Part shown: in pieces, positions 1-8,618 of the stretch | Position numbering within the stretch: the stretch's first letter is position 1 | How the letters are laid out: each line of letters begins with the position of its first letter | Assembly (NCBI GenBank): GCA_015501055.1 | Contig: JADNYV010000833.1 | Location: 1 to 14,657, forward strand | DNA from: Mucidula mucida | Lineage: Eukaryota; Basidiomycota; Agaricomycetes; Agaricales; Physalacriaceae | DNA length: 14,657 nucleotides | Direction of reading: 5' to 3' | Program-made: the position numbers and the translations under genes | Notes under the pieces: generated by a model | Database searches by the model: none | What the model was told of the DNA's origin: nothing | Seen by the model: the letters and a program-made list of their open reading frames with translations, nothing else

Positions 1-496
1 CTCAAGTACGTATACGTCTCTGTAAACCAGGAAGACTGAAATATACTCACTTCCTTGAACTTCGGGCCCAATCACATTGGGTGAGATGGATCGTTGTTCT
101 TCAAACTGAAGTTCAACACCCGGTACGTTCTAATAGCAGTACAGTCTGCGTAGAGTAGTAACCTTCAAATCGAATGATCTATCCGAGATCTGTTGCTTGC
201 AGTCACTCCAGGTTCAAATGTCTATCACGCTCATGAATCACGGAACAGTGTAGGCGCGACTGAGGTTGTCGCGGCGTCGGGTGTCAGCACGTGACTCCTT
301 TCCACTCTTTTCAGTACTTCGATCATCGCGCCGGCTTGCAACTTTCTTCTGCACATACCTCACGTCCAGACCCGCATCTGTCGGTAACGAAGCGCCTTGG
401 AAACCTCCTAAACGCGTTCCAGTTGTGGTAAGCACATCGAGCTACGTTGTTGTCCGTCACTCAGCCTGAGGACGCGCGCCACATTTTTCTTCAGAA
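1..496. other. upstream flank of the first F-box gene
   Basis: Apart from the possible minus-strand exon at 51-129, I see no convincing gene here. A CACGTG palindrome (E-box type, 288-293) lies about 200 bp upstream of the F-box start codon and could be a bHLH factor site. Pyrimidine-rich stretches between 295 and 360 resemble fungal transcription start regions. Short overlapping open frames on both strands (around 238-469) show no recognisable protein and no codon pattern worth calling. Confidence 0.35.
51..129 (-). CDS. possible internal exon of an unidentified gene at the left edge
   Basis: Read on the minus strand, a 79-nt open stretch starts just after a TATTAG acceptor-like site and ends at a strong GTGAGT donor (50 down to 45). 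The translation begins NVPGVELQFEEQ and contains no stop. I do not recognise the protein. The matching acceptor for the next exon would lie outside the window, so neither direction nor function can be confirmed. The only support is the flanking splice-like signals and the open frame, so this could be chance. Confidence 0.22.
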
Positions 497-1247
497 ATGT
501 CCCAAATCGTTTGCCCCACATGCGGAATAATCAGTCAACACAATCCGTTGCGTACTGCAGCTCTTTCTACTCGCTTTTCGGAGTTGCTTGCCACGAATAC
601 ACCCCCACATGACGCCGAAGTCGACGCCATGCGTCAGATAGTAAAGGAATCCGCCGAGTTCGTAGCCTCTCTACAAGCGCAGATGGAAAAGGCCCAGGAG
701 ACGCTTTCTTCGCTCCAGAATCTGCATTCGACAGCGTTGGGCGTCCTCGCTGAAGCTAAAGTGGTCCTTCATCCTATTCGCTCCCTCCCCCGCGATATCC
801 TCACCGAAATCTTCCTCCACTGTACCCCGTTCATGGACGAGGGTGACATTGACATCTTTGATTGTGGTCCAGAATTTGACACGCTCTGCCCGAAAAACCA
901 TCCTTGGAATCTATCTCACGTTTGCCAGCGATGGCGGGACATCACAATATCCACTCCTCGCCTTTGGTCTACGATATATCTCGACTTCCAACGATACGAG
1001 GAGATCTCCCAGAGGCGATGCATATTCCACGGTATATTGCTTTTCGAGCGGTCCGGTAATCTGGACCTCTCCCTGCATGTCGTTAGTGGGACGTATGACA
1101 TTATATATGATCCTTTGACCAGCTTCCTCGAGACCAGCACAAAGCGCTGGAGGACCTTGACGTGTGGCCTTCCAACATCGTCCTTGCAGCTGTTTTCCGG
1201 ATGCTCATTTCCGTTGTTGCGGGAATTGGGCATTTGCTACCAAGATA

Positions 1248-1554
1248 CTCGCACCCGAAAAAAGTAATGAACGGTCGGGGTTTCTGTGATTGCGGACATA
1301 CTGGGATCAAATTGAGTTCCATAGTAGAAGGACAGATATTTACTTAGATGGTGCATACATAAATAGTGGTATTCCAAGCACTCCCTGTTGCGAGAGAGGT
1401 TGAATTGCGGGCTAAGGGAAAATTGATGTTGCCTAAACAAGATCACATGACCTTGTAGAGCTTGCCACAAGAAAGAGCAGCTAAAACTGCTCTAGACATG
1501 TGTTGAATCACGGAAAACGGGTTGGAATTGAGCTCAATATCCAAGACGGAAAAT
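1248..1554 (+). repeat. left inverted arm of the foldback element
   Basis: This arm pairs with 1597-1904 over its whole length with no gaps except possibly at the inner end. I count ten mismatches, all transitions. It contains smaller nested palindromes: AGAGCAG-CTAAAA-CTGCTCT and the 12-bp ATTGAGCTCAAT (1527-1538). Confidence 0.9.
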
Positions 1555-1596
1555 GCTGACTTTTGGTCAAAATTGCTAGAAATCACTGATTCTTGC

Positions 1597-1904
1597 CACT
1601 TTCTGTCTTGAATATTGAGCTCAATTCCAACCCGTTTTCCGTGATTCAACGCGTGTCTAGAGCAGTTTTAGCTGCTCTTTCTTGTGGCAAGCTCTACAAG
1701 GTCATGTGATCTTGTCTAGGCAACATCAATTTTCCCTTAGCCCGCAATTCAACCTCTCTTGCAACAGGGAGTACTTGGAATACCACTATTTATGTATGCA
1801 CCATCTAAGTAAATATCTGTCCTTCTACTATGGAACTCAGTTTGATCCCAGTATGTCCGCAATCACAGAAACCCCGACCGTCCATTACTTTTTTCGGGTG
1901 CGAG
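1597..1904 (-). repeat. right inverted arm of the foldback element
   Basis: This is the reverse complement of the left arm at about 97% identity. The outer end, ...TTTTTTCGGGTGCGAG, abuts the right TA duplication at 1905-1906. The intervening spacer (about 1555-1596) shows no symmetry. Confidence 0.9.
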
Positions 1905-2814
1905 TATATCTGGCAGCAGTGATACCGCCGTGAACGTTTTCAACCATGCCGAATGTCTGAAGACTCTCAACCTCTACCGCTCATATGGTACAAAAGAGTC
2001 ATACCAACTGTTGGATTCATTTCCGTGTCACCAGTTGACGCATATGTCATGTTATGCCCACCCCCTAGAGTCGCCGTTTCGATCAGTGCTTGGACGCTCG
2101 ATCAATATTGAGGAGCTGACGCTGTCTTTCGGCCTAATTTCTCTTGGGCTAGAGCCAGGTGAAACAGTATCTTTACCAGCACTGAAGCGTATCGATCTAA
2201 ACGAACTTAGCGATGGTAACGCAGGGAGTGTCGCAGAACTTCTCTCTGCTTTGAGGCTCCCACGCATTTGCGACCTCTCTCTTGCCTTCCCTAACCATTA
2301 CATCTGTTTCGAGGACCTCAATTCACATCCCAATCTCCATCAGATCACGACTCTGCGCATTGAGTGCGCCATGCTCAGAATGCCGGACCCCGATTGTGAC
2401 ACCTACGTGCAGCCCGACTATATGGGTGGCACGGAGACGTTGTTGAACTTCCTGAAACTGATGACAGGCGTCGAAGAATTTCAGTTGGAGGACTACAAAG
2501 TATCCGGAGCATTCCTTGCTGGTCTCGTCGTAGATGGAGACGAGGAAGGCATCGTGCGCTTGCCTTGTCTGAGTACCCTCGACCTTCATAAATGCCGCTT
2601 TGAACAAGACACCAATCACGTCATTGGTATGCTTTCACACGTCGTCTTTTCGCGCGTGCGTTTAGGCCCTCAGGTAAAGTCCTTCTTACACGCCGTTCGT
2701 TTATTGATGGTTCTCAAGGGTCCTTGCTCAGCTCTGCGAAAACTTGTACTCCCGGAGAAATGGGTAGGTTCACCGAGCGCGATATTGGATTCAGTAGAAA
2801 TCGTGTATGAATGA

Positions 2815-3090
2815 ATTGGGACAACCATCTTGTAGGGAAATGCTCGATAACAAACAGAAAAGACACACTCAAGTGAGGAATACGAAGAGCACATGTAGAG
2901 CGATACCATGTTTAGTAGGATATAAGATACAATCGATACAAGTACAGGCGCTTTGATATCGGTACAAATGAAAGTAGCAATTGTCCGCGAAAGTAAAACC
3001 AGAACCGTAGTCCCAAGGAGTCAGGAAATCGTCGCTTGCATCAAATTCATAAGGGCGCTCAAGAACAAAAAGACCTTGCATCGTCTCTCC
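2815..3090. other. intergenic region between two convergent genes
   Basis: This stretch lies between the stop codons of the plus-strand F-box gene and the minus-strand membrane-protein gene, so it should hold both 3' untranslated regions and polyadenylation sites. It is relatively AT-rich. I see no open frame, RNA gene or repeat in it. Confidence 0.5.
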
Positions 3091-5810
3091 CTAGTATTGC
3101 GGCAGAGGCGGGTGAGGAGGTAGGAAATCTTGGTTGTTCGAGGAGAGCACGGCTTCATCCAAACCCTGCCTGCCAAACCGCAGGTCTGACGCAGATATCG
3201 ACATGGGGAGGCTGTCCGATGGGGAGAGCGGTTGCTCAAAGGGGTGTTGGTGGAGACGATGGGTATGAGGGTCAGAGAGTGTGCTATGTATGCGCGGTGG
3301 CGACGGTCTGTGTCCTTCTGGGTGGTGCGGCGACGCGGGGAGTGACGTAGGGAAAGGGAACACAGCGCTGGATGAAGGCGAATGGGGGCTATTTGACTGA
3401 CTACTGTGATCAGTTTCTTGAGGCGCTGTCCCCGTTGCGGTGCTCCATCCCGATCTAGGACGTGGCTCTGAGTGATTATGATCCGATGACTGAGTTATAG
3501 TCGAGGCGTCCGACGAACTCAGATCTAAGAATGACACTATCGCCTGTCGGGGAGTGGACGTAGGGCGCGGCGTTTGAGCCTCTTCAACAGGGCTGGTTGT
3601 CTCCCCGGTCGTGCTAGCGTCGCTAACTTCAAACCTAACATGTGATGCCCCCGAAGCCCGTTTACTACTGGAAGGGTCTGCAAAACCAACCGCACTACCA
3701 ACGCCGCTGGGCAGTCTGTTGCGTTGTGCGGCGCTACCAAAGTCCACCCTGAATGGACTAGACTCGCGCATATTCAATACAGGACTGACATCTGGTTGTC
3801 TGAATGGGCGGGGAGGAGGATCCGCAAAGATAGCCTGGTCCTGAGGTGGGTCCCGCGTACGTTCGCTTGTACGTGGACCTAGACCTCTCAGCACCGACTG
3901 ACGTCCGAGCCTGGTAATCACGTCCTCGGAATATCTGACACTCCCTCTGTCGTCAACAAGAATACGAGGTAGTGAAGTGGTCGGTGGCGGTTGTGGCTGA
4001 CTGCCTTTCCGAACAGGGGAGTTGCCCTGGAATTGCAGTAGTGGTTTCTGGCTGGATGTCCGTGTATGGAATGTCGGGACCGTAGGGCGAGAGGAACTTG
4101 AAGCGTCCTTCTGACGTTGGGTAGACGATGATGATTTTTTCGATGCAAACGAAAGCGTCGAGAGGTATGAACGGGCCGAGCTGGAAGAGCGAGAACCACG
4201 TCCAATGGAATCATATCGCGGGCCTTGTCGAGATGTAGTAGCGGCTGCTGGTGGCAGAGGCAGGTCTACGGTAAAGCCAGGCGAGGACCCTTCTTTCTCG
4301 TGCCTCCCAAACTTTGACCACCTGGTGCTTTTGCCTTTACCTTTGCATTGGGACTGAGCGGGGGCATCAGATGATTTCACTGGGTTGCCATGGTCGTCCA
4401 CCTCCTTGGTCGAGTCGGGGTGTCGGAAGACCAGGTCAACGCCCAAATTACCATGGCCTTCAGCGTTCCTCTTCCATCGCCTGAATTCTGAACCAGTGCT
4501 AACTCTCCGCGGATGGTAAACATCAGGAGGTAGGGAGTTTCCCCTTGGCCGGATATCCAAGACGCCTGCTTCGGCTTCTTTGGAATTGGATAATGATCCG
4601 GAATGCCCGGAATGTTGCCTTGCTCTCATGCGGGGTCGGTAGAAGAGCAGGTAAAATAATAGCCAGGCCGATAAAACAAGCACAAGAACACCAGCCAATA
4701 CCAGCGCTGCTATCGTTCCCGCAGGGTAGGGAGGAGATCCAGATTGAGATCCATTTGAAGTCGCGCTCGCGGTCGGACTATCAAGCGCGCGTAAGTACAG
4801 CATGCGCAACAGAGGTTTGACAACGTACGTCGGGTTCATCGAAGCAAATGCGCGGAAACCGCCAACTGGGAGGATCAGGTGTGATCCGTCTTCGTTTATA
4901 ATCGACAGGTTGTGGACAACTGTGGGATCCAAGCCGGACGAATAGTATAGCAACGTCTCGTTATTGGTGAACGAAGATCGTGCAGATAGGAATATTTGAC
5001 TGTTGTCCAGAGTAACCGAATAGTTGCCTCCATCAGGTGATGTAGTACCCATTACCAGGAAAGACGTTCCTGGATGAAATATCAGTGGGACGCGACCAGC
5101 GCGTGAAGAGGCACGTACCAAGAAAAGAGATGTGGGCTGTGTCGCCAGTCGTGTTAGATTCTCGGAATGCATTTCCCAAGCCATTATTAAACGTCCATTG
5201 TCCGTCGAAGTTGATGCCGCCGTCCATAATGGTCTGCAATGTGAAATCTGAACTGGACTTGATTGAGTACGACGATAGGTGCAACGACAAGCGGACTCAC
5301 TTATTAGAAGCTGTAGAGTTTGGGGGCATAGAGGTAATCAAAGCTTTGTCGAAAGCAACGAAAGACTGCGTTGAGGTGGTATGAGCCGTTAAAGTGAGGG
5401 TATGGTCGCTGTTGGCAAGATTGTTGACGACGGAGAGAACATTGTTCGTTTTGTCGAACTGTGACATATTTGAATTCGAGAGCGAATTATCGATGGATAT
5501 AGAGTAGGATGCATCCGTGGCATTGCCATACAACTCGATGCCTGTGCCTGTACGAAAGTCAAACGAGAACGTTGAGACCTTGGTAAACTTCTGTACCGTG
5601 CCATTGTATTACCAATGATGCACCGTCGCGCGCGCTGATGTGCTGGCTGGTTCCACTCCCTGTCTCGCCGGGAGCAGAGAGGAATCCCGAACCATCGAAG
5701 TACGGATTCCAGCCGGCAGAGAGATTCGCGGTGGACAGTGTGTCGCCGAAAGGAAAGTAAGTAATCATGGGGGAAGTATCATCAACCTCGAATTGCACAG
5801 TGCTCCCCAT
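3091..5810 (-). CDS. single-pass membrane protein with two tandem galactose-binding-like ectodomains
   Basis: Exons (minus): 5810-5597, 5547-5301, 5252-5119, 5069-3091, total 858 codons. The introns are 49, 48 and 49 nt, with donors GTACAG, GTGAGT and GTACGT. The ectodomain carries two related beta-sandwich-like modules. The first contains VDDTSP, then GTGIELYG and YSISIDNS; the second contains WTFNNG, then GTSFLVMG and YSVTLDNS. N-glycosylation sequons are frequent. A hydrophobic helix of about 28 residues (about 315-342, AGTIAALVLAGVLVLVLSAW...) is followed by basic RPRMRAR, which fits type I topology. The remaining ~515 residues are Ser/Pro-rich, probably disordered and cytosolic. This architecture is common in agaricomycetes, usually annotated only as 'transmembrane protein'; a cell-surface or wall-sensing role is inference. 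ATG 5810 is the first in-frame start but gives no signal peptide. A TTATAG acceptor-like site at 5834-5829 lies in phase just upstream, so a signal-peptide exon may be missing from this model. Confidence 0.8.
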
Positions 5811-6642
5811 CGAATCATGAAGGCCGCGCTATAAGGGTGGAAAGGAAATATGGACAATGAACATGAAAAGCCCCAACACGCAGTAGAAAACCAGTTTCCG
5901 TGTGAACTGGCTGAGCAAGAGAGAGGAGAAGGACCGTTCCGTCTGCCAGCGTAATGCGACTTTGTGTCAAGAAGCAAGATGGCCTAAACACGCTGCATAA
6001 ATACAGCCCTGATTCCGTCATGTGTAAACGCTGCAATTAGTTCCGACTTCGTTGCCAGTAATGGCAAACGGAGAAGCACGTCAACACATTTGACATCTTG
6101 ACCAGAAGGGGAAGCCATTTATCTAATCAGATCACCAGCCAATCACAAGGTGATTCGCCCAAACATATTCCCACACTCTTCACACACAACTATCAACGCC
6201 AAGTTTGCACAACCTGAGCGCCCCATCACTGGCGCTTGGGATTTCTTGTTAATCTGCAACAGGACATTCATTATACCCGGCATTACTGCTGCTACTCCTC
6301 TTGGGTCTCTAGGAGCCTCAACAGTGCCTTGACTTGACTCTATTCTCACTGTCATCGTTTCCTAGAAACGTTCCGCAAACAGCCAGTCACCCTACCTATA
6401 CTTCAAGGTCAGACCGCAAGCATATCGGGGGTTTCGCGTACTGAGCGACACGATTCTAAGAACCACACTATTATACTAACAGGAGCCTACATGGCTTGAA
6501 GCTTCATTGCATCATTCCGACAAGGCATTTGCTTCCATCATTAACGTGTTTATGCCACTGATCCACATCTCGTCCACTAGACATTTCATCTGGACCGTTT
6601 GTCTCCGACTCCCTTGAAACACTCCCCTTCAATTGAGTTACA
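5811..6642. other. intergenic region between divergent genes
   Basis: About 830 bp separate the membrane-protein gene (-) from the ATPase-like gene (+). The proximal part (about 5829-6110) probably contains the 5' leader, and possibly a signal-peptide exon, of the minus-strand gene. On the minus strand it encodes hydrophobic runs such as VLGLFMFIVHI, but no frame joins an ATG cleanly to the downstream exon. A CCAAT motif near 6139-6143 is a possible HAP-complex site. The CT-rich stretch just before ATG 6643 resembles a basidiomycete start region. I see no RNA gene or repeat. Confidence 0.45.
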
Positions 6643-8323
6643 ATGCCACAGCCGGCGCCATATGCTGATGAGCATATACCTGTCGGGACTCCAGCTTTCT
6701 TTTCTGCCCTCCTAGCTCATATCGAGGACTCTGCGTATGGACAAGGTCTCCCGATTGATACTGTTGTGCTCCAATCTATACTTCTATGCTTCATTTCCGG
6801 AGATAAACATTTACTACTTCGCACCACTGAAGAGGACGTTCCTTTGGTCCTGAGAATTGTCACAGCGGTGAGTTCCTCTTGCCTCATGTATCAAAATAGC
6901 AAGGGTCAGCTCGCTGATCGAAGTCGTATAGATCCTTTCGTCTCTCTTCGGCCTCGTGACGCATAAACTACGAATACGCAGGGCACAATCAAAGGCTGTC
7001 TTTGAACAAGTGAATACGGATGCATTCCTCCAATCTCTATTCCTGCCAGGGGCCCTATCGTCTTCGACAAGTTCTCTAGACCAAGCAATCCATCATAAAG
7101 CGGAAAAGCGCCGTTCTGGTTCGCGCAGTACGAAACGAAAGTCACATCGTTATTCACGCTCTTTGTCATATACCGACGCGGCTTCTATTATGTCTCCTAC
7201 ATCGATTCGTACGGACCCATTCGACGACAAGACGACAATCAGTGGGGGGACAGGTACGCTTACCTCCAATCCCTTCTCCTCTAGCCACGCGGTATCTCCT
7301 GCGTTTCCGCATTCACACTCGGATCCCACCCCACTGCAAAACGCTACGGAACAAATCAGAAGAGGGCCCGTGCCAAATGCCATAGTAGTTTCCGGTCTAG
7401 AGCACGCTAGTCTTCCTTCGCAGCGGGCCTTGACGCGAGTGCTACTTGACAAGAGGTTAATCTTCGACTCCCACGAAAGAGGGAGATCACCCAGCGCGGG
7501 TGACGATCTCGACGGAGTATGGAATCTCCCAGACAACTTTTTCATGGTCTATGTTTGTCCTCACGATCCCAGGGAAAGACCCGCAATTCACAAGACTCTA
7601 GTCCGTCTCTCACATCAATTGAGTTGAGGGATTCGGGTGCTGACTGTCTTTCTTTCTTCCCAGCTAGACCAATTCGCGATGAGTGCGGCCGTCACGCTGA
7701 CACCTGACGTCCGTGCCCTCGCCAAACACGCCCACCTCCAGCTCCCTTCTCCAGTGATCCCGATAACCTATCTGCCCTGCCTGCGCAAGTGGTACCAGCG
7801 CACCCACTTTCCCGCGCGGCTGTCGCTGTACCTCGCGGACATCTTCTCCGCCACGCGTCACCACTATGAGGTCGACGGGACCTTCCTCACCGCACGCGCC
7901 ATCTCAGACGCCCAAGACCTCGCGCGCGCCGCTCGCGTGCTCGGCGGCGACCCCACGGGCATGCAGCTCGTTCAGGACACCGCAGCCTACAGCGATAGTC
8001 TCTCCGCCACGACGGCGGAGACTAGCCATACGACTACAGAGACGGACAAACTCTTCGACGTGATGGATGGGATCGCAGAGGGAAGTCTCGAGGTGAATCT
8101 GGCGCTGCCTCTGCCGAATAACAACGACATCCAAGTCCTGGATGTATCCGAGGCGGATATCGCGCGAATTGCACCCCGAGTAATGTCGCATCGACTGAGG
8201 GTCCGGGATTCGGACGATGGAGTGTTTCGTGGCGCCATGGTGGGGGCTACTATGCCTTTAAGAGAAGGCGGCGAACGGACTACGGTGAAGGACGTACTAA
8301 TTCACGTATTAACCGAGGTGTAA
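6643..8323 (+). CDS. AAA-type ATPase-like protein of the fungal 'magnesium chelatase' family
   Basis: Exons 6643-6867, 6932-7600 and 7664-8323 give a 517-residue protein. The introns are 64 nt (GTGAGT...TATAG, branch GCTGATC) and 63 nt (GTCCGT...CCCAG, branch GCTGACT), both phase 0. The N-terminal part contains KHLLLRTTEEDVPLVLRIV. A basic Ser-rich linker lies around residues 105-215. A strand resembling the AAA+ Walker-B/sensor region, NAIVVSGLEHASLPSQRAL, sits near 224-242, followed by LPDNFFMVYVCP and IHKTLLDQFAMSA. The C-terminal helical part (SLYLADIFSATRHH, DAQDLARAARVLGG) resembles the lid of ChlI/MoxR proteins. From memory, basidiomycete relatives are annotated as magnesium chelatase-like, although fungi make no chlorophyll. 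No Walker A (GxxGxGKT) is visible, so it may be a degenerate ATPase. The exon 2/3 junction was chosen because it restores the conserved L-D-x-FAMS reading. Confidence 0.75.
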
Positions 8324-8465
8324 CGCGAAAGCAAACCTCCAATGGCACTAGACTGTACACAACTTTTAGCATCTTCGAAGAGGTCATCATCTGAGACTGA
8401 CTCAAGCAATGTGTTGATGAGTTAGCATTTAAATGCGATGTAAAAAGGTATATGAAACTCGGTAA
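8324..8465. other. 3' flank between ATPase-like gene and tRNA
   Basis: Short AT-rich stretch that should hold the 3' end of the plus-strand gene and, on the minus strand, the tRNA trailer. The only recognisable element is a T5 tract on the minus strand at 8446-8442. Confidence 0.4.
8442..8446 (-). terminator. RNA polymerase III T5 terminator of the tRNA
   Basis: A run of five T residues on the minus strand lies 19 nt past the tRNA 3' end, within the usual distance for pol III termination. Confidence 0.6.
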
Positions 8466-8538
8466 CGACCACGGCAGTATTCGAAACTGCAATCTTCACC
8501 TCCGGAAAGTGACGCGTTAACCATTACGCTACGCGGCC
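8466..8538 (-). tRNA. tRNA-Arg (anticodon CCG)
   Basis: A 73-nt cloverleaf folds completely on the minus strand. The 7-bp acceptor stem pairs GGCCGCG with CGTGGTC (two G-U pairs), with G as discriminator. The D arm is GCG-TAATGGTTAA-CGC. The anticodon stem TCACT/GGTGA encloses loop TTCCGGA, giving anticodon CCG, which reads Arg CGG codons. The variable loop is AGATT and the T arm is GCAGT-TTCGAAT-ACTGC. The internal pol III promoter is present: A box TAGCGTAATGG and B box GTTTCGAATAC. There is no intron, and CCA is not encoded, as expected for a eukaryotic nuclear tRNA. It lies 80 bp beyond the VPS53 stop codon on the same strand. Confidence 0.93.
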
Positions 8539-8618
8539 TTATCAATGGACCATTTCCATCTTCCAATACACTGCCGTGGTCTCAGTGCCTCTTCCTACTT
8601 CATTCATTGCCATACAAA

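Larger units (their letters stand above)
1248..1904. mobile_element. 657-bp foldback/MITE-like element with TA target duplication
   Basis: The element is almost entirely two inverted arms of about 307 bp separated by a spacer of about 42 bp. The termini are CTCGCACCCGAAAAAAGTAA at the left and its complement at the right. It is flanked by TA at 1246-1247 and 1905-1906; TA duplications are typical of Tc1/mariner-superfamily insertions and their non-autonomous MITEs. It encodes no transposase. A matching open frame of about 75 codons occurs in both arms only because the arms are copies of each other. It sits inside the coding sequence of an F-box gene and shifts the frame by two. The superfamily assignment rests only on the TA duplication and general structure, so treat it as provisional. 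Confidence 0.88.
497..2814 (+). pseudogene. F-box/LRR-like gene interrupted by a palindromic element
   Basis: F-box proteins act as substrate adaptors of SCF ubiquitin ligases. The translation from ATG 497 has an N-terminal CPTC motif (residues 6-9), a charged coiled-coil-like stretch (about 40-88) and a clear F-box core, LHPIRSLPRDILTEIFLHC, at about 91-109. WNLSHVCQRWRDI follows, as in the agaricomycete F-box family, and then LRR-like repeats. After residue 250 the frame runs into an inserted element (1248-1904) and stops at 1265-1267. The gene resumes at 1905-2814 in another frame. Removing the 657-bp element plus one TA rejoins the frame into 553 codons, and the junction then aligns without gaps to the paralogue at 11945-13556. 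An optional 45-nt in-frame intron (2674-2718, GTAAAG...CAAG) near the 3' end would bring the tail closer to the paralogue's length. As written the product is truncated to 256 residues. Splicing out the element cannot be excluded. Confidence 0.85.

Noticed and set aside
1237..1933. Matching open frames of about 75 codons in both arms of the palindrome
   Set aside because: The arms are inverted copies, so the same frame must appear twice. It lacks any known domain, has no start context of note, and each copy runs out at the element ends.
3036..3350. Plus-strand frame of 104 codons at the end of the membrane-protein gene
   Set aside because: Antisense to the long final exon, with no domain or codon support.
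6143..6355. Short open frames on both strands in the divergent intergenic region
   Set aside because: They overlap each other, match no family I recognise and lack splice or start support.
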